From assembly GCA_012295275.1 (NCBI GenBank), contig CM022666.1, positions 8,706,923 to 8,770,922 on the forward strand: 64,000 bases of DNA, read 5' to 3'. The position numbers were made by a program, and so were the translations under genes. Each line of letters starts with the position of its first letter. The stretch's first letter is position 1. The notes beneath the pieces were generated by a model. The model was not told the DNA's origin and did no database searches. It worked only from the letters and a program-made list of their open reading frames with translations. Positions 22,802 to 34,299 of the stretch are shown here, in pieces. This DNA is from Chrysomallon squamiferum. Its lineage: Eukaryota > Mollusca > Gastropoda > Neomphalida > Peltospiridae.

Positions 22802-23190
22802 TTTTTTTTCTCTTCTTCTTTGCCCCTTTAAATCTCTTTCTCTTTCTCCTTGTTTCTTTTCTGTTTACTTTCTTTTTTCTTCTTCTCCTTCCTCCTCTTC
22901 TTTCTTTCATTTCCTTCTTTTTCGTTTTCATTTTTTTAAAATAATAATGATGGTTTATTTTGCCCACCGCAGTCAACGCGACCTATTTTTATCTAAATAT
23001 TTGGCCAGTGTGTTCTAAGGCGTGGGAACTTTTTTTAAACTTTTTGCTGACATGTTAGTGTCGTCTTCACGGGTACATCATTGCCACCCTCATTAAATCT
23101 TCTGGGTAGGATGCCCTGTACTCGGTCTGTTCAACTTTTAACTTTAGACCTGGCGCTCTGGTTTGGTTTATGGCTCCGATAATGTACTGG
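22560..23190. other. CTGT, (ATT)n and pyrimidine runs; unique end
   Basis: CTGTCTGT near 22637-22660, (ATT)n 22736-22801, T/C-rich to 22935, unique 22950-23190. Confidence 0.75.
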
Positions 23191-23645
23191 AATGAGGTGG
23201 GATTCGAGATGGAAAGTGGGATTCGAGATGGAAAGTGGGATTTAGGAGAGAAAGAACTGGAATCAGTATAAACGGTGGTTGGATTGGAGGTGTGTTGAGA
23301 TGGGAACAGTGAGGAAGTGGATGTGTTGATGTCGGTGGTGGTGATGCTGTAGTGTTATAGTGTGAAAGTTGCTGAGATTTTCTTGCTGAAATTACTCAGT
23401 TATTTAGTGTCAGTTCTGTGGAGCTGGTGTGTAGCTGGTGACGAAGCTGGTGTTGTAGTAGTTGTTGTAGATCTGGGCTGTGACTGCTGCTGAGTCGTAG
23501 TGACTGAGGTGAAGTCAGGGTGTAGTTGATGTGGATATTTGGTGTTGAAGTAGCTGTTGCTGTACAGACTGGTGTGAAGTTGGGGTGTGACTGGTATGGT
23601 GGTGGTGTTTAGATGTTGTAAAACTTGTAGACTGGAGAGGTGAAG
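23190..23645 (+). repeat. G/T-biased degenerate repeat domain
   Basis: About 450 bp whose plus strand is G/T-rich and C-poor, with repeated GGGATTCGAGATGGAAAGT (twice) and many GCTGGTGT / GGTGTGAAGT-like phrases. No frame is usefully open. Confidence 0.6.
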
Positions 23646-23649
23646 GTCA

Positions 23650-23930
23650 TGGAGTTATGACAGCATTCTATTATTTATTTATTGTGTCCAGCCATCCATT
23701 CATCCGTTCATCCATCCACCCATTCATTCGTCCATCCGTTCTTCTGTTCATCCATGAATCGATCCTTCCATCTTCATCAATGGTTGAATATTTATACAGA
23801 AAACGATTCATGACAAGCTTTTCTTTTCCTTATTTACTTACTTACTTATTTACTATTTATTTATTTATTTTCTAATTTTATTGTTATTATTATTTTCTAA
23901 TTTCTTGTGTGTTTCCTTTCTTTTTTTGCA
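23650..23930. other. CCAT/TTTA-rich spacer
   Basis: (ATCC)n-like 23685-23760, TTTA units 23828-23875, then a long pyrimidine tract leading to an acceptor-like AG at 23930-23931. Confidence 0.7.
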
Positions 23931-23931
23931 G

Positions 23932-23989
23932 TCTTCTATCACGTCCTCATTAGGAACAGGAAACATCAGCAAAAAATACAGTGCTACCT
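23932..23989 (+). other. Candidate 58-nt internal exon
   Basis: Preceded by TTTCTTTTTTTGCAG and followed by CT|GTAAGA. One frame is open throughout (YHVLIRNRKHQQKIQCYL). No family is recognised. The donor is only moderate. Confidence 0.18.
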
Positions 23990-24039
23990 GTAAGATTTTA
24001 TTATTATTTATTATTATTATTATTATTATTTCACCAAGA

Positions 24040-24300
24040 CAGGGCAAGCCAGCCACGTTACCATGGTGACAGGTCAACAACAGGTGCCGGCCGATTCGGT
24101 AGTCGATTTCGTCGTGTAAGATTAATTACCGGTCAAACATTTGCTAGTACTCATTACCCCGTGCTTCCCCCCCCCCCCGCACCCCAGACAGTCCGCCGTA
24201 CACTCCCTGGCGTCCATTTCGCCAATTACGGGCTGTTTGTTGGTGTGTTAGTAGCGTGTGTGTTAAGAGGGTTTTGTTCTTTGCAGATCTAGGTAATTAA
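24040..24300. promoter_or_regulatory. Candidate island with RFX X-box
   Basis: Unique, CpG-bearing sequence with GTTACCATGGTGAC (24057-24070), a full-length match to the palindromic RFX X-box, plus TTAATTACCGG and a C-run (24166-24178). Confidence 0.4.
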
Positions 24301-24940
24301 AACTAGCCTTGTGAACAGAAGCGAGGTTTCAAATTACGTAAACTCTTGTTGGTATTTGCGATTGCTTAAGATTATCGCTGTGAAATAATCCCGAGTGTAC
24401 GCAGTAAGTCTTTCTTAGCAGACTAAACCCTTAAATCCACACGTAATGTTTTTAGCTGTCTGGATTTTTTTTTTTCTCTCTCTAATTATTTTGTTTGTTC
24501 TTGTGAAACTCTTCTCATTAGGTATTTTTAAATTTATCTATGAAAAACAAACAGGAAGGAAAACCATATATATATATATATATATACTTTTATTCGATGG
24601 GGAATAAATAAAATAAAAACATAATAATAAAAGGAAAGCAGAAGAAGAAAAAAGTGATTATTCATAAATTTCTGTGAAACAAATAAAATAACGACATAAA
24701 TCTTTAAGTGTTTTAAGTGCATTTTACACACGTATACAAATTAACTGATAGCATGATGAATTAATATTATTATTGTTGTTGTTGTTGTTGTTATGGTAGT
24801 CGTTATTGTTATTATTGTTGCTGTTGTTGACGTAGTTATTGTTATGTTATTGTTATTATTACTATTATTATCGTTGTTATTATTATCATCATCATTATAC
24901 TATCACTTTTACTTTTAGTATAATAATAATAATAATAATA

Positions 24941-24988
<48 letters not shown>

Positions 24989-25040
24989 ACCAACGAGAAA
25001 AAAAAAAAACTACGTAAAAAAACAACAAAAAATAAACAAT
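24300..25040. other. AT-rich spacer with (AAT)/(ATT) inversion
   Basis: (TA) at 24568-24588, decayed GTT/ATT units, and (AAT)8 abutting (ATT)n at 24920-24987, forming a palindrome. Confidence 0.8.
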
Positions 25041-25490
25041 ACAAATAATAACGGTTATATTTTTCCGCGGCGCGGTCACGTGAAAATAGATAAAAATCGT
25101 TGGCAATCGGCTTAGATGGAAATAATCTAAAACAAACCGTATTGGACTGATTGCTATACACTTGTCGTTCTGATGGGTTAGATGCAGATTAAACGTGAAC
25201 AAAGCCCAGAAATTATTCATCGTTTAACAAGTGTTAAATTTACCGGAACATGCACATTGCATTGCGTGCCGACGGCAATTGGTTGACAGTTTCATCTGTG
25301 TAGAACACGACGTCACGCTACCAGCCCGTTTCTTCAAATCGGCAACCACTGCACGAGGCACCAGCATTACTACACCCGGAGGAGATGGAGTTTGAGCGTT
25401 CGTAAAACGGTATTCGGCTGTTTTTATTTCACATCGACACGCACGTCGATGATATCCGGAAAATGCCGAAATTGTTCGATTGTTTGACAT
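25040..25490. promoter_or_regulatory. Unique CpG-bearing island with a small ATG open frame
   Basis: About 450 bp of complex sequence: CCGCGGCGCGGTCACGTGA at 25065-25083 (holding TCACGTGA), ACAAAG near 25200, and CGACGTCA near 25308. The minus strand has an ATG-initiated 88-codon frame (25224-25490) rich in Cys, Arg and Thr with no signal peptide or known domain. A non-coding element is more likely. Confidence 0.3.
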
Positions 25491-25602
25491 CCATATTTTT
25501 TTTTTTTTTTTAAACTATGTATATCGTTTTTTGTTTCTTTCAAAAATGTGTTTTTATTTTTTTTTTTTTTTTTTTTTTTTTTTTATTTATGTTAGTTATT
25601 TT

Positions 25603-25649
<47 letters not shown>

Positions 25650-25980
25650 CCATAATACCATTGTGATATTCCGTGAAAGAATTAAACAAATAAACAAATA
25701 AATAAATAAAATTATATTAAATTATTTTATTTTATTTTATTTTATTTTTAAATGAAAGAAAAAAATGAAACAAAGAAAGAAAGGAAGTGAGAAGCAGGAT
25801 GAAAGAAATTAAAAAAATTGAAAAAGAAAGAAAGAAAAATAGGATGCGACAGAAAAAAAAAATATATATACAAAGAAAGAAAGAAAAACGAAAAGAAAGA
25901 ATAAAGGAAATCGACATCGAGAAAGAAAGAAAGAAATAAAAAATGATGAAATAGATGTGATCAGGTGTAATAATTATTAA
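25490..25980. repeat. Poly(T), (AAT)n and (GAAA)n low complexity
   Basis: T27 at 25557-25583, (AAT)n 25606-25648, TTTTA pentamers, then GAAA-rich 25750-25940. Confidence 0.92.
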
Positions 25981-28140
25981 TTTCAGAAATCAATTTCTAT
26001 TGTTGTGCGTGTCGCTACCGGGCTGGCGGGGTGCGGTGTAACAGTTTCTTTCTAACAGTAAACAACAACAGTCTGCACTCGTCTTCATTTCACTCACGTC
26101 TTCAAAGGAAAAACCTTTCTGTGTCACACGAAAACCAGGACGTTCTAAGAATAAACAAACAAACAGCAACAAACGACGTGGTTTTCTTTTTCTTTCTTTT
26201 TTAAAGTTTTTTTTTTTGAAGTGTACTGTACTTATCGGCGTCTTGTGGTATATAACGATATATTTCATTTCTTAAACAGACAGACAAACGTATATACAGC
26301 GGCACATATTCACACAGTTTAGTCTTGTTAATATGTACATACATACAGACATACATACTCTTATATAAATAAATAAACACACACACAAGTAATCAGAAAT
26401 ATAGACACATATTTTTTCATCGTTCTTTTTTTCTTCTTCTAATTGGTATTATTATTATAATCATCGTAGTTGAAGTTGTTGTTGTTGTCGTCCCCAACAT
26501 CATATTCAGTACATTATTGTTGCTATTATTGTTATTATTATTATTGTTGTTGTTGTTGTTGTTAAAAATTTAACATTTACTTTCTATATAACAATAAAAG
26601 GAGATTATACACTCTGTAATAATAAGGAGCAATTTAACATTAATATTTTACATGACATCATTCAGATAGTTTATATATTTGGGTAAAAGTTTTATCTCTG
26701 CTGACTGAAGAATATAGCTGACAAAAAGCATATTCTGTGTGGTTTGTATTTTCTATTTTTCTCACATTTAATTCACTTTTGAACAACTGGAATGAAAAGC
26801 GCATCTCGAGTGGTAAGATTTATGTTTAATCTCTGGTGTTATTTACTTGGGAAAAGAGTATTTTATGTGGTTGATGTTCTTCTTCTGTATGACGGTAGCC
26901 GATTAATAAACACTGGCAACCACCTCTGTGACCACATCATCCTGTACAGGCAAACTCATTAATGATTCCTAGATTTAAAAGTTTATCAAATTAAGTCATT
27001 CGTATCGCTGTCGTCATTATAATCTTTCCACTATCACCATCGTTGTAGTCGTCATCATCATCATCACAGCAACAGCAGTGATATTAGAAGTAACAGTTGT
27101 AACAGCAACAGCAATAATTAGTATGCAAATTGTTTGACATCCATGAAGAAAAATATGTTAATAACCGTGAAATTTACACAGAAGAATGTTGTAGATTTCA
27201 TTATCTGAAATAAATTCCTCGTTTGGTTGTTATTTGTGAATATACATTCTAACTGATGTCGTAATAAATATAAATAGTATTTATTATTATTATTATTATT
27301 ATTATCATTATTATTATTATTATTTTGTTGTTGTTGTTATTATTATAAAAACGTTATTTTTTCATATCAACATGGTTTATTGTGGTTGTTGTGGTTGTTG
27401 TCGTTGTTGTGATTATGATGGTAATGTGTTTGATGCTTGTTTTATAATATTCAAATAAAATTAAATTAAATTAAAAAAAAATTAAAAATAAACTAAACAA
27501 TAACATTTTTTTAAAGCAATTAATTTTAGACTTAGGGTTGGAAAATATTAACTTTCAACAGAGATCTGCTGAAAAAAACCCATGGTAGTAAAAATAATAA
27601 TTTCAATATTTAACTGTTTGTTAATGTCTGAACAGACGTTTGACAAGGAAGAAGAAAGAAGTTAAAATAAACAATAGAAAGGTTAAACGGGTAAACAATA
27701 ATTAAGAATCCTACGTATTATATTAAATTAATTTAAACAATAAAATGAAATGAAATTTAAATTAGCAATGCGAAATTAAAATTAAAAATACTAAAACGAA
27801 AATAAACTGTGTAAAAATCAAACAAAAGACAATAAAACAAAAATTAAAATAATAAAACAAAAAATAATAAAACGTAATAAAAATATAAACTATCAACAGA
27901 TCGCAATAAAACAAAATGAAATTAATTCGAAAAATAATAAAAAATGAAATAAATAACAACACAAAATAAATAATAACACAAAACTGTAAAACAAAATAAA
28001 TTAAATATAAATAATAGCAAAATAACAAAAATAAAATAAAACAAAATAAATTAAATATAAAAATAATGGGTGGGGGATACGTAAAATAAAACTAAATAAA
28101 TAACAATAAAATTTGAACTAGAATTTCAGTGCTGTATTAT
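25980..28140. other. AT-rich gene-free stretch
   Basis: Unique patch 26010-26180; GTT/ATT runs 26480-26570 and 27280-27350; moderately unique 26580-27260; A-rich AAAATAAAAC-type domain 27720-28110 with an exact 20-nt repeat at 27991 and 28041. No gene. Confidence 0.6.
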
Positions 28141-28400
28141 TATGTTAAAACTGTTTTATGTCTTTTTAAATACTCAGTCACAATCTTCGCTTACACGTTT
28201 TGCGTAGTTAATCTCTCTTAGAATAGTAACGATTCTCTATTAGCAAACATGGACGTTTCAAATTTCCTAGCAGCAGATTAATCAATAACAGCGCGCGCTG
28301 TTGCAATTGGCAATAATTGCTTGACATACGCACGCGCTAAAATAAGTAGCATACGAAATTGACAGCACAAATTAAATAATTGCAATGGTGTATTGTTTTA
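28140..28400. promoter_or_regulatory. Candidate regulatory island with GC palindrome
   Basis: Unique sequence with ACAGCGCGCGCTGT (28288-28301, perfect 14-nt palindrome) followed by the inverted repeat GCAATTGGCAATAATTGC (28303-28320) and preceded by TTAATCAATAA (homeodomain-like). Confidence 0.35.
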
Positions 28401-29150
28401 GAAAACAAATCCCTTAGATAAAGAGAAGAAAAATAATTTTTAAATATTCTACTGGGATTTGGCAAGGAAAAAAAAAAAAAGAAATGTTTTTAGCATTTTT
28501 AATAATAACCTTTAGTAGAAGGTATTTTTAAAAAAAGGAGAAAATATCAGTTTAATTCTCTGTTGTGGTGGTTGTGACATATTTGTTGTTGTAGTTGTTG
28601 TTGTTGTTGTTGTTGTTGTTGTTATTCTCTTTCTTCTTAATGGTGGTAGTGGTTGCAGTGGCGATGTTATTATTGTTATTAAAATTGATGAGCTATTATT
28701 ATTATTATTATATTGATAGAATGAAACCTTTCAATATTTTTAAATTCAATCATTATTTTATTATTATTATTTTTCAGAATTCTGTGTTAACCAATTTATT
28801 TTTAAAAGATTTTGAAATTTACAAATTATTATGATTAACTATTATTATTATTACATTTAAATATTTAGCGATTTAAAATGTCTTACATATTAGTTTATCA
28901 TCTCCACATCCTTGAGAAAAAGAAATAATCAAATAATTAAATGAAAGAATGAGAACAAATGAAGGAAAGAAGGCTTAAGAGAACTAACGATATAAATAAC
29001 CCAATTAAAATTTATAAAATCGACATTCTTTCAAAACAAAAATTTAACATAAAATTTGATGTTTATACTTTTTTTCTGTATTAAAAATTAAAATAACATT
29101 TTTTTTGTTTCTGTATCACTCTATCTCTGTCTCTCTCTCTCTCAAACATA
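28400..29150. other. AT-rich spacer with (GTT)n
   Basis: (GTT)n 28584-28622, ATT units, otherwise AT-rich unique DNA. Confidence 0.6.
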
Positions 29151-29154
29151 CAAG

Positions 29155-29470
29155 ATTCATGGCGCCCATTTCACGTTATGTGAAACCAACATACAACAGA
29201 TTTCTGCCAGTAATCACTTAGCCCGGAATGAAAATAACACGATGCGCTTGTTGTCAGTTTCAGTCGCTGCCAGGCAGGTGTCAGTCATTCCGCAGCTGCC
29301 AAGAAAAATGGGCGGGGAAAAACGTTGAAATGGAACCGCTTGGCCCGTAATTAGTAGTCGCTTTGATCAGTAACAATACTAATTATAGCGCGTGTGTTAA
29401 AATGTCTAATTACAGTATTACAATTAATTGTATTGGTGGTTAATTTTTAAATAAAACTTTCATAGAACAA
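29155..29470. promoter_or_regulatory. Candidate enhancer: TCF, SOX, homeodomain and E-box sites
   Basis: Unique, relatively GC-rich block with GCAGGTGTC and GCAGCTGCC E-boxes, GGGCGGGG, TAATTAG, CTTTGATC (29361-29368, TCF/LEF), AACAAT (29372-29377, SOX) and TAATTA (29380-29385) packed in about 230 bp. Confidence 0.4.
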
Positions 29471-30240
29471 AGTAGAAGTATTGCGTTTTGGGGTTTATGA
29501 GATTGCTAACAATGGCGTTTGTCCGTTTCGTTAATGAATTGGTTTGTTCACAGTTTTAGATGAAATAAATATCGGTTTGTTTAAAGAGAAAATATGTTTT
29601 TAAATTTATATCTTTTGTAATCTGAATTAAATTAAATTAAATTGTTATTTATGAGGATCGTTTTTTAAGACATGTATTTAAGTAACTAAGAATAATTAAA
29701 AAAAAATAAAAACATATATATGAAACAAATAATATTAATAATAATAATGTCCCATTAAAACTGTTTTAATACTTACTATAACGATATAAACAAAGAGAAA
29801 AAAAAAAAAAAAAAAAAAAATACACTACCGTAACTTTTTCTCCTTCGGATAATTCACATCAAAACTATAAAGTCGCTATGACGTCATAAAATTATTATTC
29901 ATGACGTCAATGTATTATCAGTTATTACAAACAACACTTCAGCATTACTGACGGAAGACTGAATGCTAAAAAGTTAAGTTGAAAAACGCGCATAGTAAGC
30001 GAGTTAATTTTCTCTCTCTCTGTTTCTCTTTCTTCTTCTTTTTTTTTTTTCTTTTTTCTTAGTACGTACATATAAATCTAACTGAGAACTATTTAAATTC
30101 TTCAACAATTGAGTTTTGCATTTGCCCGGGGTGTTTGACAAATATAAAATGAACTGGTTAACATTGTAGATGTAATAAATTTCACTTGAAGTGCGCGATT
30201 TAAGGATAAAATATTATGTAGAGAAATATACAACTAATTA
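29470..30240. other. AT-rich spacer with paired CREs
   Basis: A27-type run near 29798-29820, then TGACGTCA at 29879-29886 and 29902-29909, 23 bp apart. CT/T-rich 30010-30060. No gene. Confidence 0.6.
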
Positions 30241-30414
30241 TATTTCTAAACAGGTGAGCGATCGAGCGAATGAATGAGTGGGCGAGAGAAAATGAAAAAT
30301 ATCTTGCATGCATGTTTATAAATGTACCTGCATTTAGGTGTGCATTGTGTGAGAGAGAGAGTCTATATACTATCACAAATAACATATTATCGTTAACTTT
30401 ATCTTTAACTAATA

Positions 30415-30430
30415 ATAATAATAATAATAA

Positions 30431-30479
<49 letters not shown>

Positions 30480-30480
30480 A
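30415..30480. repeat. (AAT)/(TA)/(CA) composite microsatellite
   Basis: AAT units run into TA then CA. Confidence 0.95.
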
Positions 30481-30559
30481 AACACGTGTCTAACGTGTGT
30501 ATGTATGTATATATTTGTATGTACGTATGTTCTATTTTAATTTATGAAAAGGAAGACGC

Positions 30560-30810
30560 GGTAGAGACTGGAAATGTACACATAATTAACTCGACATTTT
30601 GCGAGTCTTTTACAAGTCTAATTAACAAAGTTTGTTCTGCCCAGTGAGACCGGTGTACACTAAATCTTTCCCCTGTGTTGAAATTAACATGCAAATCAGA
30701 GAGACACTCTGCCACCTGCCTGTGTTTACATTTCAACTTGAAGTATACCGGGAAAAGCAAGCTGAAGAAATGAACGTGCAGTGAGAATCGTACACGTGTG
30801 CAGAGAATTT
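30560..30810. promoter_or_regulatory. Candidate SOX/POU enhancer
   Basis: Unique sequence with TAATTAACAAAG (30619-30630), overlapping the SOX palindrome AACAAAGTTTGTT (30624-30636), and the perfect octamer ATGCAAAT (30689-30696). CCACCTGCC and TGTTTAC follow. SOX plus octamer is the classic SoxB1-POU combination, here about 53 bp apart rather than adjacent. Confidence 0.4.
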
Positions 30811-32000
30811 CTTTTTATTCCTCGCACTCTGTCCGCAGGTTATCATTCAAAAAACGAAAAAGAAAAAAAAAAAAATTGTAATCTAATGTGGAAGATTTGA
30901 CAACTGACTACATTATTCGGCTTATAAGCTATCACTGAAACCTACAGTAATCCTCATTATATGGAAATTTATCACTTAACACCTGTTAAAACTGCATAAA
31001 TTTTAAAACTTGCTACTTTCACTTGATATCGGAAAGGATAACAAATTATGAAGAAAATCAATAATTTTATGCGATAAAATTTGTCAAATTCGCTTGAAAA
31101 ATGGAAACGGACAAGGTTGAAATTTAATCAAATTTGTATTGAAATATGATAAAGAAAATTATCCATTTAAAATTTAAGGTTTTTATATTTCCACGGACGA
31201 TTTTAAATCATCCGGAAAAAATGTGAAAGAAGCATCTCGTTATCTCCCTAAAAACAAAAACAAAAACAAAAACCAAGAGAGAAAGAAAGAAAGAAAGAAA
31301 AAAAAGATTAAGTTTCATTCTCATCAATTTCAGCGAACTTAATGTAAAATATCAGCAATGTCACGTGACTGATTAATGAAATAGAAATCGAATACTGTTG
31401 ATTTGTAATGGAAATAGCAATGCTAAAAAAATAAATAAATCTTGTTTAGAAATAAATAGGACAATTCGAGAATCAACGATTTTCATTATGTTAAATATGT
31501 TTAAATTAACTTGAATATAAAATAAAATAAAAATGAGATAAAGAAGACGATAAATATAAATAATAAAATAAAATAAAAGCAAATTATTAAGAAATAAATA
31601 AAGTAAAATAAAAAGAAATAAAGCAGTAAATAGCACTAAACCGCAATAACTTTATCAATGATAATAAAATATTTCGACCGTTTCCGTATTTCCAATAGCA
31701 ACTAGATAACTATTTAAAACATTGTAAATAAATAAAAGCGAAATTAAAAACAATACTACGTAATTTGAACTGTCAGGTCGGCGTCTCCAGGCAAACACAA
31801 AAATCTGTTTACTTTGTAGAAATTAAAAACAGTCACTGAAATTAGACACGATAAAAAAAAGGGGGGAAAAAAAAAAAAAAGATTTTCATTTTACTAAATA
31901 AATATTTGTTCTTAGGCTTGAATTTAATGCGGATTTATTCGAACCTGCCTTAATAAAATATTATCACAAAATATTATTATGATTATTATTATGATTATTA
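30810..32000. other. AT-rich gene-free stretch
   Basis: Mostly unique AT-rich DNA. GTCACGTGAC at 31360-31369. AAAT/AAAAT-rich 31420-31640. A14-type run near 31866. No gene seen. Confidence 0.6.
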
Positions 32001-32057
32001 TTATTATTTGTGTATACGTGTATGTGCGTGTATATGTGTATGTGTATGTGTGCGTAT

Positions 32058-32113
<56 letters not shown>

Positions 32114-32150
32114 GCACACACACATACTTGCGAACGTAGGTGCGTGTGTG
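32000..32150. repeat. ATT/TGTA/(TA)n/(CA) composite
   Basis: (TA)n at 32070-32104 between TGTG- and CACA-rich arms, which are mutually complementary. Confidence 0.92.
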
Positions 32151-32927
32151 CATGTGTTTTATATAATTTAAATTATTAACAATATCAAATTAAGAAACAA
32201 ACAATGAACTGGAAACATTCTAATAAGTGAAACTACGAAGCTGATTTCAAATGATTTTAGAATATCACTTTATCCTGTTGATGTGTTGATAGACCAGTTG
32301 ATTTTTCTACACGAACCAGTAAATAAAATTAACTTAAGTACGATAATACAATTAAGTATATATAAATGAAAACGCGCAGGTTAATCAAATTAAATAGAAG
32401 GAATGACTAGATATAAATAAATAAAATTAACTAAATATGAAAAGTAAATGAATTTAAAATCTAAGTATAAATAAATAAATAAAATAAATATTTAAACAAA
32501 ATAAATAATGAAATAAAATAAAATGAAGAAAGCGATAAACAAAATAAATATATAAACACAAAAGTAATTACTATAATAAATGTAAATAAATAAAGAAACA
32601 AATAATAAGTAAACAAATACAATTTTATGTGTAAACCTTTGGAAAAAAAGCTCAACTTTAAAAACAATGTTAAACAAATTAATGTTTAAGCCCTATAAAA
32701 AATAATTAAGAAAAAAAATCTGTGAAAATAAGAAAAGGTACATAAATCAAAATAAATCTGTATGCAGTACGAAGGCACATAAAATAAATTCCTGTCGTTC
32801 TTTGTAACGTAACTCCGCAGAATTAAAAATCCTCCTAGACCAAGTTTATCTTATAAATTTAAATTGAGAATTTCTGAACCTAGAAATACCGTAGCCGATA
32901 AGCTGCCTTGTGAAATATTGCTCGTGT

Positions 32928-32961
<34 letters not shown>

Positions 32962-33065
32962 CGATGCTGATGATGGTAGTAAATAAATAAATAAATAAGA
33001 TGAAAAAGAAGAAATAAGAAAAGTAAAAATAAATAAATACTAGTATTAATATAATAGTATATATT

Positions 33066-33100
<35 letters not shown>

Positions 33101-33300
33101 CGGTTTAGAAGCAAATATGTAAGAGATGAACTGGGAAATATTCTTTCTTCGTCTAAATTTCATGTTAAGTACGGTTTGACTGATTCAAGTATGTTTTAAA
33201 ATTAAAGCAGTTTTAAAACGTGTTTCGACAGTCATCAAGGTAAACTCTATACTTGACATCAACTAAAATAGGTCTGAGTGTTTCCTTGAGGTTTTTTTGT
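32150..33300. other. AT-rich spacer, AAAT, (GAT)n and (AAT)n
   Basis: AAATAAAT-rich 32400-32620; (GAT)n 32930-32960; (AAT)n 33067-33100; otherwise unique AT-rich. Confidence 0.75.
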
Positions 33301-34299
33301 TTTATTTATTTAAAAGTCAACTTAAAAAGGTTGCCGTGTTAAAACGACACACACACTAAATAAACATCACTTAGATAATGCGTTTTTTCTCACGTGCTGG
33401 GTTTTAAAATGACCCGTGTCATCCGGTACAGTTCAGAATAGTAATAATAAAAACTGTTCTTTTATATGGGAAACACAATTGCGAGTATTTCTTTCTTTAC
33501 ACCAATAACAAATATTAAAAAAAACAAATAAATAGTAAGATTTTTCAGAAGTCGAGTAAATAAAATCATCACACGGTAATACTAAAAATACTCAGACCAA
33601 ATAATGATAAAATAACCATGAACAACTCAAAAAAAGTTCATATTTATTATTTTTAATTTTTTCTTCTTTTTTTTTCATTCAAAAAAAAATGAATTATGCG
33701 CCAAATTAAACAGTATAATGTTATGTACAAATCATGTTTTGAAATTAAGAAAAATCATAAAACAATAACATGGACAAATCAGACTCACAGAAGAGACATG
33801 AATAGTAAATTAAATGGGAACACATCGAATGAAGAGAACATTTTTTTTGTTTTGTTTTGTTTTTAATTTTACAAATTAAAATCTTAATTTGAATTTTTTT
33901 CAATAATTTCATTCACTTAGAATGTTTCTTTCAACTGTTTTCAAAGTCGAATGTATCAAGCTATTTTTTCTTTTCTTTAACTTTCCTGTTTTTAGAATAT
34001 TAAGAAAAAAGACACGGAATACGAGTAAAATTAATATAATTATATAAACTTTTGTTTTTAATTCTTGTAAACTTAAAACTGATTAAACGTTTTAACCCAG
34101 TTTTAGATGTTAATATTACATTTTTAAAGCATTGAACATTTTGTTTTTTAAATTCAATTTAGGTGTAAATCATTTTTAATACACCTTCAAGAAAAACATA
34201 AAAGCTTAAATAATGTTTTCAAACTACTAATTGTCTTAATACATATAAAAAACATACGGCTTGACATGTTTGTAAATTTATTAACAGGAATGTAAAAGA

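Noticed and set aside
25224-25490. 88-codon Cys/Arg-rich minus-strand frame with ATG
   Set aside because: No signal peptide, spaced cysteine pattern or family resemblance; noted in the island entry but not called as a gene.
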